From an uncultured Oscillospiraceae bacterium (GTDB lineage: Bacteria > Bacillota > Clostridia > Oscillospirales > Oscillospiraceae), in contig CAJUPS010000003.1 in NCBI GenBank assembly GCA_910588045.1, positions 1 to 64,000 of the forward strand: 64,000 bases of DNA, given 5' to 3'. A program made the translations under genes and the position numbers. Below, one piece after another: positions 17,023-24,863 of this stretch; the stretch's first letter is position 1, and each line of letters begins with the position of its first letter. Under the pieces are notes generated by a model. It was not told the DNA's origin. It did no database searches and saw nothing but the letters and a program-made list of their open reading frames with translations.

Positions 17023-18738
17023 TTAAGATGCGGACTGAGTGATTTGAGTAATGCGGAAGATGACAAACTCCGCCGGACGCACAGGGGCCACGCCGATCTC
17101 GCAGATCAGACGCCCGTTGAGGATGTCGTCCTGGGTCATGGTGTTGTGCCCCACCTCCACATAGTACGCCTGCTCCGGCGTGGAGCCGGCCAGGGCGCCG
17201 ATGCGCCGCTGGGTCTCCAGGAACAGGGAGATGGTGCCCCGGACCCGGGACCACAGCCCCTCGTCATTGGGTTCAAAGACCACCCAGCCGGTATTGGCGC
17301 GGATGGATTCCTCCAGGAAGATAAACAGGCGGCGGACATTGACATATTTCCAATTCCCGTCGCTGGAGCAGGTGCGGGCGCCCCATGCCCGGATGCCCTG
17401 GCCGGGAATGGCCCGGATCAGGTTGACGCCGTTGGGGTTGAGCTTGCCCTGCTCGGCGGCGTTATAGCTCACCGACAGCCCGGTGCAGCCCTGGACGATC
17501 TCATTGGCCGGGGCCTTGAACACGCCTCGCTGGATGTCGGTGCGGGCATAGATGCCGCACATGGAGCCGGAGGGCGGCAGGAAGGTGGGGCGCTTCAACA
17601 GCGGATCGTACACCTGGACCCAGGGGGCGTAGAGGGCGGCGTAGGAGGTGTCGTAGGCGCTGCGGTGGCGGTTCAGCTCATCCACCGCGGTGCAGTCCAG
17701 CGGCGCATCCAGCACAGCGAAGCGGCTGGTAAGGCCCTCGCAGTGGGCGATCAGCTTGGCCTGCACGTTGGCGTCGGTGACGCCGGGGACCGCCATGATG
17801 GATACATCGGTGATCTCCTGGAATGCCTCGATGCCGGAGCGTTTGCCGGGACCCAGATCAACACCGTTGAAGGTGCCGGCATTCACACTGTCCATGGTGC
17901 CGTTCAGTCCGCCGCTGAGTTCGATACGCAGGCTTTCCGCTCCGTCCTCCGCCCCCAGCAGGGACAGCAGATCCCCGGCGTCCTCCGGCAGATGCAGCGA
18001 CATGGCGGCCATGTTGGACTTTTCCAGTGCCGCAATGAGATAATCGGGCGCGGCCGGGTTCAGGGAGCAGCCGGGATAGCTCTCCTCCTGCCCGCCGCAG
18101 CGGATGGACATATCCACGCCGCAGGCTTCCAGCGTGCGTGTGGGGACAAGGGCCGTATCCACCGCATCCTCCGGCAGCTCGGTCTGGAAGGATACCAGCA
18201 TCCCGTTCAGGGCTGTGACCTTATAGTAAGATACGGCGCCCTCCGCGCGATAGGCGGCCAGATCGCCCACCCGGAAACCGGCGGCGTTTTTCAGGCGGTA
18301 CTGCTTTCCGCCCACGCCGTCCTGCGCCTCCAAAATCTGTGTTCTGGCCCTGGTGCTTCTGGAGAAAAACACCTGCATGGTGTTCGCCCATGCGCCGGGA
18401 TTTTTCGCCTGGACCACGACAGGACCCTCCGCGCTTTTGGCGCAGGCGGCGTCCTCCGGGGCCGCGCGCATGACATAACAGGTGCTGCCCCCGTTGGTGA
18501 AAAACTGCTCTACCGCATTGGGCAAATAGCGGTACTTCCCATACTCCAGCTCCGAGAGATACCCGCCGAACCGCCGCTGGTACTCGGCGAAGCTGGTCAG
18601 CAGGACAGGCCGCCCCGTAACCGGTCCCTTTTCCGCCAGACCGACAAAGCCGGCTGTGCTGGTGCCAACGCCCTCCATGGCCTTGACGCCGGAATCAAAT
18701 TCCTCCACATAAACGCCAGGAGACAAATACTCTGCCAT
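17023..18738 (-). CDS. contractile tail sheath protein
   Basis: This 571-residue protein starts with YLSPGVYVEEFDSG, the classic phage/CIS sheath opening, followed by TSTAGFVGLAEKGP. The C-terminal domain has FLPPSGSMCGIYARTD, GIRAWGARTCSSDGNWKY and NVRRLFIFLEESI, the conserved sheath handshake region. Sheath contraction powers injection. A single sheath gene is present, whereas Afp and PVC encode three. Length is within the usual 450-600 range. AAGGAAGG precedes ATG 18738. It is followed closely by the main tube gene. Confidence 0.97.
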   Translation of the reverse strand: MAEYLSPGVYVEEFDSGVKAMEGVGTSTAGFVGLAEKGPVTGRPVLLTSFAEYQRRFGGYLSELEYGKYRYLPNAVEQFFTNGGSTCYVMRAAPEDAACAKSAEGPVVVQAKNPGAWANTMQVFFSRSTRARTQILEAQDGVGGKQYRLKNAAGFRVGDLAAYRAEGAVSYYKVTALNGMLVSFQTELPEDAVDTALVPTRTLEACGVDMSIRCGGQEESYPGCSLNPAAPDYLIAALEKSNMAAMSLHLPEDAGDLLSLLGAEDGAESLRIELSGGLNGTMDSVNAGTFNGVDLGPGKRSGIEAFQEITDVSIMAVPGVTDANVQAKLIAHCEGLTSRFAVLDAPLDCTAVDELNRHRSAYDTSYAALYAPWVQVYDPLLKRPTFLPPSGSMCGIYARTDIQRGVFKAPANEIVQGCTGLSVSYNAAEQGKLNPNGVNLIRAIPGQGIRAWGARTCSSDGNWKYVNVRRLFIFLEESIRANTGWVVFEPNDEGLWSRVRGTISLFLETQRRIGALAGSTPEQAYYVEVGHNTMTQDDILNGRLICEIGVAPVRPAEFVIFRITQITQSAS

Positions 18739-18759
18739 TTGAAATACCTTCCTTCCTTT

Positions 18760-19146
18760 TTATAGCTGTACGCTGGTCTGTCCGGCAAACTGCACGGCAA
18801 TCTGGCCGCCCCACGCGCACATCAATTTACTGTCGTTGGAGATTGCGGACTGTCCGCCGATGGATACCTTGGGAACAGGATTCAGCCATGGCCCGGCAGG
18901 GACCGGAACGCAGGGCATGGGCGTCAGCACGCCCAGAGCCGCCGCAGTAGCGGAGGCGACTGTTGGATTGCTGAGACTGCTGCACATCCCAAAGGGCGGG
19001 ATGTTGACAGCGGGGGCCATATCGGTCATGACGCCGGCGGGCCGCCCGTTGATCACAACTCTTGGTATGGGCAGGGCGCTGAATGATGCCGGTACGGAGC
19101 CGAAGGGACACTGAAGCACAGCGCCGGTACAGAGGCAAAAACTCAT
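18760..19146 (-). CDS. DUF4280-like PAAR-type spike tip
   Basis: This 128-residue protein starts with FCLCTGAVLQCPFGSVP, then PRVVINGRPAGVMTDMAP. It ends with SIGGQSAISNDSKLMCAWGG, the motif set of DUF4280 PAAR-like proteins. Such proteins form the sharp, often metal-bound, tip on the VgrG/gpV needle. Cys at positions 4, 6 and 12 near the start and at later positions could bind metal. It overlaps the DUF4255 gene by 4 bp (ATGA) and lies just before the sheath gene, as in several CIS loci. It carries no fused toxin domain. Confidence 0.9.
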   Translation of the reverse strand: MSFCLCTGAVLQCPFGSVPASFSALPIPRVVINGRPAGVMTDMAPAVNIPPFGMCSSLSNPTVASATAAALGVLTPMPCVPVPAGPWLNPVPKVSIGGQSAISNDSKLMCAWGGQIAVQFAGQTSVQL

Positions 19147-19706
19147 TTCCCATCAGCCCCTTTCCGCTTTGTAGTGAGCTGGAACTCCCGGACCGGCGGC
19201 GTGCGGCGAATGCGCGTACTGGGAATCCGCACCGGCTCCAGCGTCAGATAGGCGGCAGGCTGAAGGGGGCTGCTCAGACTCTGCCACAGAGCGGTCTTTT
19301 CGTTTCGGGCCAACTCGTGAAAGGTGACTTTCACCTCCTGGCCGTCCACCTCCAGCGGCTCCATGCTGTGTACCGCCCGCATCGCCGATTCCAGCAGCAC
19401 CATCTCATCCAGCGCGGTCATGCTGTCAAAGGGCACCTTCCGGTTGGCATACATCAGGAAGTGAAGCGCCAGCAGGCGGTCCGGGCGCCGGCGCGTATCC
19501 TCGCTCAGCCGGACGGAGGATGGCGGGCCGTAGGGCCGCACCTCCTCAATATCATGGAGGAATACGCCGAAGCGGTAGTCCGTCTCCGCGCCTGGATGGG
19601 TCAGCTTAATATCATCCCCCTGATTCAGCACCGCGGGCACCATCTCCTCCCGCAGTCGCTCCAGCAGCAGATTGCCGATCCGCTCAAAAACAGGTTCCTC
19701 GCTCAT
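19143..19706 (-). CDS. DUF4255 CIS protein (Pvc16-like terminator/cap)
   Basis: This 187-residue protein starts at ATG 19706, which has GGAGGGA upstream and overlaps the MORN gene stop (ATGA); a longer frame exists but lacks a better site. It contains VPAVLNQGDDIKLTHPGAETDYRFGVFLHDIEE (parts of the DUF4255 core) and LLALHFLMYANRKVPFDSM. DUF4255/Pvc16 proteins cap the distal end of sheath and tube in extracellular CIS. In an anchored CIS, the cap end might face the membrane proteins encoded immediately upstream, which is inference. Confidence 0.9.
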   Translation of the reverse strand: MSEEPVFERIGNLLLERLREEMVPAVLNQGDDIKLTHPGAETDYRFGVFLHDIEEVRPYGPPSSVRLSEDTRRRPDRLLALHFLMYANRKVPFDSMTALDEMVLLESAMRAVHSMEPLEVDGQEVKVTFHELARNEKTALWQSLSSPLQPAAYLTLEPVRIPSTRIRRTPPVREFQLTTKRKGADGK

Positions 19707-21346
19707 GGTCCCTCCCTCCATTTCGCGGCCTGATACCACAGCGACATATCCTTATCCTCCTTTCCCACTGTCATGGTCTCCACCCCGGCATATTCGGCCA
19801 GGAGTTCGTCAACATATTCCTCCGCCTGGGCCAGAGGCCATGGGGTAAAGCGCCAGATAAACTGTCCCGACTGACGGACGGAGACGTCCCAAACCGCTTC
19901 CCCGGCCGCAAAATCGCTGAACCACTCCCGCCAGCCGATGAGGTGCCGTCCGGATATAAAGCCGCTCTCCGGCTGGGCGGCGCAGGGGAGGGGCTGCCCA
20001 TAGGACAGGACCTGTGTGATGATGATTTCCCGCTTGTCCGCATCCGGTGAAAGCGTCTCATCCTCATAAAGTTTCGGCGGCGGCTCCATACTGGCTGCCG
20101 AGGCGTAGGTGACAGCCATTTTTGCGGTGATCTCTTCCGCGCCGTCTTTTTCACTCCCGCCCCCATCCATCCCGGACTCATCCTCTGTGGGCGTGTCCGA
20201 GATCTCGCCCGATTCCTCCGCATCCTCCGGCACGTCATTTTCCGTTTCGGCAGCCTCCGGAGTGGGCTGTTCCAGCGCGTCCAGCAGCTCCTGCCGTTCC
20301 CGTTGGGCTTCCTCCTCCATCTGTGCCGGTGATACGAGAGGAACCGGGCTTTCTGTTATGAACATGAGGTTAAAGTAGGGGTAAACAAAAGCTGTGATCC
20401 CTTCGCAGGAATAGAGCAGCCAATGGGCGGTAAACGCCGCCTCTACCTCCTCCAGGGACAAGCCGAGAAAGGCGTCGGCCCTGGGTCGTTCGCCGCAGAC
20501 CTGCCCGGTATAGAGCAGCTGTCCGCTGGGGTGGTAGATCGTGCCTTGCCCGGTCAGCCGGCCATAGACGAATGTGCCCTCCGCGCTGCGGACGCCCAGC
20601 AGCGTATTGTAAAGCTCGCCATGCCCATGGTAGATGCCCCGCCAGAACTGGCCCTCATACCGTAATTTTCCACTGGCGGTATATTCACGACCTTCTCCAT
20701 GGAGCAGCCCCGCGGAAAAGGTCCCCTCCCGGAGGAGGGTCTGATCCTCGCCGTATTCGGCCCCCTCGCCATCTAAAAGGTCCCTTGAAAAAGAACCCTC
20801 CCGCAGCAGAGCGCCGCTGGGGTAGAACTCCTGGCCCTCTCCTTCCAAAAATCCCTTGGAGAACTGGCCCTCGCTGACAATTCCGGTGTCCGGAGCAAGC
20901 CTGCGGCCCTGGCCCTCATAGAGGTTTCCAGCCATCTCGCCGGTATAGACCAATATGCCGCTTTGATATACCTTCGCGTCCGCGCCCTCATAGACGCCCT
21001 CTACAAGGGGGCCGTCGTAGAGCAGCTCTCCGGCAGTGTCGAATACCTTTCCCCGACCCGTATAGGCGCCCGCGGCCACCTCGCCCACATAGCGCACCTG
21101 ACCGTCGGCGTCCAGCACCTGGACAGTATCGGAGATTCCGGCAAGTTCCGGGTCGTTGTAGCGGTAGGCTGGAATGTCCCGATCCGCATGGTTCGATGCG
21201 CGGAATGGAAGTCCGAATACCAGAAGGACTACAATAGAGCAGACTATTATCAGCAGCAGCGCCAGCCGCTTTCGCACAAAGATCGGGCCGACACGCCAGT
21301 AATCCTCCGGTCCCCACTGCCTTCGCGATGCCTTGTGGTCACTCAT
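19703..21346 (-). CDS. membrane-anchored MORN-repeat protein in CIS operon
   Basis: This 547-residue protein starts at ATG 21346, which overlaps the upstream stop by ATGA. A basic N-terminus and one membrane segment (LLLIIVCSIVVLLVFGLPF, residues ~27-45) come first. About ten MORN-type repeats follow (GEVAAGAYTGRGKVFD, GQFSKGFLEGEGQEFY, GTFSAGLLHGEGREYT). After that come a glutamate-rich acidic stretch (~330-400) and a C-terminal folded domain with FIWRFTPWPLAQAEEYVDEL. With positive charges before the segment, the repeats should lie outside the membrane. MORN repeats often act as scaffolds. No canonical CIS carries such a gene, so it may hold the particle at the envelope. Its exact role is unknown. 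Confidence 0.88.
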   Translation of the reverse strand: MSDHKASRRQWGPEDYWRVGPIFVRKRLALLLIIVCSIVVLLVFGLPFRASNHADRDIPAYRYNDPELAGISDTVQVLDADGQVRYVGEVAAGAYTGRGKVFDTAGELLYDGPLVEGVYEGADAKVYQSGILVYTGEMAGNLYEGQGRRLAPDTGIVSEGQFSKGFLEGEGQEFYPSGALLREGSFSRDLLDGEGAEYGEDQTLLREGTFSAGLLHGEGREYTASGKLRYEGQFWRGIYHGHGELYNTLLGVRSAEGTFVYGRLTGQGTIYHPSGQLLYTGQVCGERPRADAFLGLSLEEVEAAFTAHWLLYSCEGITAFVYPYFNLMFITESPVPLVSPAQMEEEAQRERQELLDALEQPTPEAAETENDVPEDAEESGEISDTPTEDESGMDGGGSEKDGAEEITAKMAVTYASAASMEPPPKLYEDETLSPDADKREIIITQVLSYGQPLPCAAQPESGFISGRHLIGWREWFSDFAAGEAVWDVSVRQSGQFIWRFTPWPLAQAEEYVDELLAEYAGVETMTVGKEDKDMSLWYQAAKWREGP

Positions 21347-24024
21347 GGCCACCCTTCCCCCCAGTCAAATAAGAGTCCGGTGTCCCCGTCCTGGGCGGCG
21401 CTATCGCGGAGCGTGTCACACCGGAACAGATACCAGCGGGCGGCCTTATCCTCCGGCATCCGGCGCAGCACCTTGGCAAATAGCCGCATGGCGGCGGGGA
21501 AATCCCTTTCCCGGAATAGGCGCAGCGCTTTTTCCCATGTACCGGCGGTTTCCCGCCAGCGGCTTTGCCAATCGGACGGGCGGCAGGCGGGATCTTCGTA
21601 AAGCTCCATACCGTTATCCCAGCCCAGCAGCCGCAGGCCCGTTCGCCCGGCGCGGGTATTTTCCACCACCAAAGCGTCAAAGTCCAGCGCCCGCTCCAGC
21701 GCCGCCTGTTTCCGGCGCATATCCTTTGACACCGCCAGAGAATAGAGGAGGCTGTCCCCGCCAAACACGCCCAGATCTACGGTTTCGCTCAAAACGGCGG
21801 CCATGACCGGCATCCGGTTTTGTTCCAGCTGTTCCAGGCAGTCCCGGGCGCAGGAGCGCGCGCGCTTCGCATCGGGAAGCAGCGCCGTCAGCGCGTACAG
21901 CCCCTCGTCGTAATCCACCAGCATACCGCCCGACTGCGCGATCCGCTCCGCCGCCAGCCCGGTCATACGGTCCAAGCTTGTCCGGTCTGGGGAAAAGCCT
22001 CTGGGAATGAGGATCAAAAGGGCGCCATTCACCGGGGCATGATCCCCGGCGCTCAGTTCCGTCACACTGTCTTTGTGCAGCATACGCAGCAGGCAGTCCG
22101 GCACGAGCCGGGCATAGGCGCCGTTGATGCTTTTCAGCTCGTTAAACTGCACCCTTGTCTGGATGGAAAGCTGGTTAAAAACCCGGCCCACCTCGTAAAG
22201 CTCCGTATGGGGCATCCCGCATAGCTGCATCTGTCCGCCGCTGCCGCGGGTATAAAACTCCTCCAGCGCCCTCTGGATCTCATCCAGGGGACGGAGCAGC
22301 CGCCGGGTGATCCACGCCAGGGCCAGAAACAGCAGCGGACAGACGGCCAGGAGGGGGAGCAGGCGCTGTAAAAACTTTGCCTGTCCCGCCAGCAGGACCT
22401 CCTCATTTTGGGAGATGGCGATGCAGCCAGCGCGGCCCCCCTGAGAGAAGGGCTGGGCATACAGATAGTCGCAGCTGGTATCGGTCTGGATGCGCTCCAG
22501 CAACCCTTTCCCCTGACGCAGCGCATGGGAGACAGCGGATACATAGTCTCTGGATTTTACATCCTCCAGCAGGTACCCAGCTGGGCTTGCGCTGTCGGAG
22601 GCGATAACCGGTCCGAGATCGGTGTCCCAAACCACGCAGATGGCATACTCCCGGTCCTGCCCGTCCATTGCCATGCTGACCTGACGCTCCAGCCGATGGA
22701 CGGCCAATTCCACCGATGCGCTGTCGCCAGGTTCTTCACTGGAGGAAAGAACGGTAGCCAGACTTCCGCCGATCAGGCGAAGCTTTTGGTAGGCTTCCTC
22801 CCGAACGGTCTCCTGAAAGGAATGGTACTGTATGGCGGTGACGCCGCTCAGAAGGACGGCGGCTGCCAGCACCTGGCACAAAAGGAGACGGACAGACAGA
22901 CGGGGAGAATGTAAAATAGAAAAGACGCTTTCCACAAGGGCGGCGAGAACGGCCCAGAACACGAGTACGGCCAGCCACCCATGCTGCCAGAGCATCCGCA
23001 GGCGCAAAGCGCCGGTGTGAAGCTCCCGGACACTGTAATCCTCTCCGGCAATCACGCCGCCGTCCTCAGCGGCGCACAGCCCCACGAGCCTGACATTACC
23101 GCTTTGACTTTGGTAGGTGGTGTAGACTTCAAGCTGCCGGTACTGGAACCCGGAGCCGCCGATAAAATCTTCTCCCTGCCGGAACCGGGCGGGGGCGCCC
23201 TCCGGGAAAATCTCGAAAACATCTCCGCTGATGCTGTCGGAAATAAAACAGCGTGTACCGCAGGTGGAGATATGCAGCGGCGTATCGGACAGCCCCGCCA
23301 GGATGTCCCTCTGCCAGGCGCCGTTTTGGTACTGTCCGGCCTCTTTGTCCTGGTTGATCCAAACATAATGGCCGTCCGCGATATATTTGAGAAACAGGAC
23401 GCTCTCCTCTGGCAGTACCGTTTCAAATCCCACCCGGCCGGTTTCCAGATCCACATGGGCCAAAAAGCTCTGCCCCTGTCCGTCCAGACCGCTCAGTGTC
23501 AGAGCGCGGATCTCCGTTTCCGCTCCACCTTCTTCCGGTTCCCCGGTTCCCTCGCTTTCTGCGGGAAGATAGATCTCTTCCCATATGACTCCCGCCGGCG
23601 CGCCGCGCAGCGTTGTCAGCTCGGTGAGAGAACGCGCCCGCATAGCGGTATTGTCCAGGGAGAGGGCGACCAGCCGCTGCAAGGTTTCGCCGCCCTTTTC
23701 GTAGGAAAGAATCGCGTAGACGGTTTCGCCGTCCGATTCCAGATATTGAAACGCCTGTCCGTCCGCGGTGTCCATGTAGTTCAGCAGCGTTCCAGCGTGG
23801 TCGATCCGCACCAGGCTGTTGCGGTTCCCGCTGGAGAGCACCATAAGCAGGGAGTCCTCCAAGGCCAGCATAGAGTAAACATTTCCGTCAAGGCTGGGAA
23901 GGTAAGAATCCGCATTCCAGCGGCTGTATCCAAGCCCCAGCGCCAGGGCGCAGGCCAGGACGATTAGCTCCCGGAGCAGCAGGCGGCGGCGTTGACGCAG
24001 CCGCGCGAAAATCGACTGTATCAT
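21343..24024 (-). CDS. membrane sensor-like protein with HAMP and degenerate cyclase-like domain
   Basis: This 893-residue protein has hydrophobic segments near residues 15-33, 345-365, 375-397 and 555-577. Residues ~40-335 look beta-propeller-like (repeated LDNTAMRARSLTEL, LSGLDGQGQSFLAHVDLETG strands). Residues ~400-550 resemble an extracytoplasmic sensor domain. A HAMP-like linker follows (RRLLRPLDEIQRALEEF). Then INGAYARLVPDCLLRML, LSAGDHAPVNGALLILIPRGFS matches the opening of class III nucleotidyl cyclases, but the metal-binding Asp of the DIRGFT motif is missing. A TPR-like helical tail (DFPAAMRLFAKVLRRMPED) ends it. I infer a catalytically dead, signal-sensing scaffold. It overlaps both neighbours by 4 bp, so it belongs to the CIS operon. 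Confidence 0.82.
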   Translation of the reverse strand: MIQSIFARLRQRRRLLLRELIVLACALALGLGYSRWNADSYLPSLDGNVYSMLALEDSLLMVLSSGNRNSLVRIDHAGTLLNYMDTADGQAFQYLESDGETVYAILSYEKGGETLQRLVALSLDNTAMRARSLTELTTLRGAPAGVIWEEIYLPAESEGTGEPEEGGAETEIRALTLSGLDGQGQSFLAHVDLETGRVGFETVLPEESVLFLKYIADGHYVWINQDKEAGQYQNGAWQRDILAGLSDTPLHISTCGTRCFISDSISGDVFEIFPEGAPARFRQGEDFIGGSGFQYRQLEVYTTYQSQSGNVRLVGLCAAEDGGVIAGEDYSVRELHTGALRLRMLWQHGWLAVLVFWAVLAALVESVFSILHSPRLSVRLLLCQVLAAAVLLSGVTAIQYHSFQETVREEAYQKLRLIGGSLATVLSSSEEPGDSASVELAVHRLERQVSMAMDGQDREYAICVVWDTDLGPVIASDSASPAGYLLEDVKSRDYVSAVSHALRQGKGLLERIQTDTSCDYLYAQPFSQGGRAGCIAISQNEEVLLAGQAKFLQRLLPLLAVCPLLFLALAWITRRLLRPLDEIQRALEEFYTRGSGGQMQLCGMPHTELYEVGRVFNQLSIQTRVQFNELKSINGAYARLVPDCLLRMLHKDSVTELSAGDHAPVNGALLILIPRGFSPDRTSLDRMTGLAAERIAQSGGMLVDYDEGLYALTALLPDAKRARSCARDCLEQLEQNRMPVMAAVLSETVDLGVFGGDSLLYSLAVSKDMRRKQAALERALDFDALVVENTRAGRTGLRLLGWDNGMELYEDPACRPSDWQSRWRETAGTWEKALRLFRERDFPAAMRLFAKVLRRMPEDKAARWYLFRCDTLRDSAAQDGDTGLLFDWGEGWP

Positions 24025-24863
24025 TCGCCATCCTCCTCATTCCGCAAATCCTGATCCCCCACCTGGGGCATACCCTGCCAGACGATCTCATTTTTCTCCC
24101 GCGCATAACGGCGGTACGCGGAAATCAGGGACAAAAGAGCCGCCGTCAGCAGCAGCGCCGCAAGAACGCGCAGAAGGTATTTCCCGTAGCGGCACAGCCA
24201 GCCGCGGACGCGCCGGATATAAGGGCGCAAAACGGAGCTTCTGCCGGGCAGCGTATCTGGAACCGCGGCTACATCCCGCTGAAGCTGGCTCCAGCTGGTA
24301 TAATCCTGCTCCTGCCGGCGGAGATTTAGCAGCGAAAGCTCCTCTGGAATCCGTTTGCTTTGCCATGGCGCCGCCTTTTCGGACAGTACCTCGCAGATGA
24401 CCGCAGCTACGGCGCGGACAGCCTGGGCCTCATCTATCCCCGGCTCCCATTGCCGAAGTTCCGGCAGATACTGAAGGAACATGGACCGGCCCGTAAGCGT
24501 GAGATTTTCGGTATTGGCTGAGAGCGCAATCAGGCAGGGCGGCACGTTCCCCTCTACCAGCTGCTCCAGCAGGGACAAACAGGCGTCCCGCCTCCGGCTC
24601 AGGTCCGGCTTTTGCTCATAGCGCCATTGCCGCAGGGAGATTCCCTCATGACAGGGCAGCAGCACCTCCAATACGCCACTCTCCAAGCGGACGGGGACCG
24701 ATTCGTCCAGTCCGCTTAGAAGTTCCCGCTGGCAGGCGTCGGAACGAATGCAAAGCCTGATCCACCGCGTACCGTCCGGCTCCCGGCAGATTTCCGTATA
24801 CCCGGCGCGGCTCTCGTAGGTCAGACATACCGTATGCAGCCGGTCAAAGGGAACCCGCCGCAT
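24021..24863 (-). CDS. kinase-like pseudoenzyme with one membrane segment
   Basis: This 280-residue protein has one membrane segment near the C-terminus (LLRVLAALLLTAALLSLISAY, in two parts, ~234-252) preceded by many Arg, so the N-terminal ~220 residues should be cytoplasmic. CLIALSANTENLTLTGRSMFLQY looks like a kinase catalytic-loop/Mg-loop region with the HRD and DFG residues lost. LLPCHEGISLRQWRYEQKP may be the hinge. This is the layout of EssB/YukC of type VII secretion (pseudokinase then one membrane segment), but the resemblance is weak and is my inference. It overlaps the neighbours on both sides (by 20 and 4 bp) and is second in the operon. Confidence 0.75.
   Translation of the reverse strand: MRRVPFDRLHTVCLTYESRAGYTEICREPDGTRWIRLCIRSDACQRELLSGLDESVPVRLESGVLEVLLPCHEGISLRQWRYEQKPDLSRRRDACLSLLEQLVEGNVPPCLIALSANTENLTLTGRSMFLQYLPELRQWEPGIDEAQAVRAVAAVICEVLSEKAAPWQSKRIPEELSLLNLRRQEQDYTSWSQLQRDVAAVPDTLPGRSSVLRPYIRRVRGWLCRYGKYLLRVLAALLLTAALLSLISAYRRYAREKNEIVWQGMPQVGDQDLRNEEDGE

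Noticed and set aside
17002..18765. Plus-strand frame of 587 codons opposite the sheath gene
   Set aside because: Antisense reading of the sheath; the minus strand has a full sheath signature and ribosome site.
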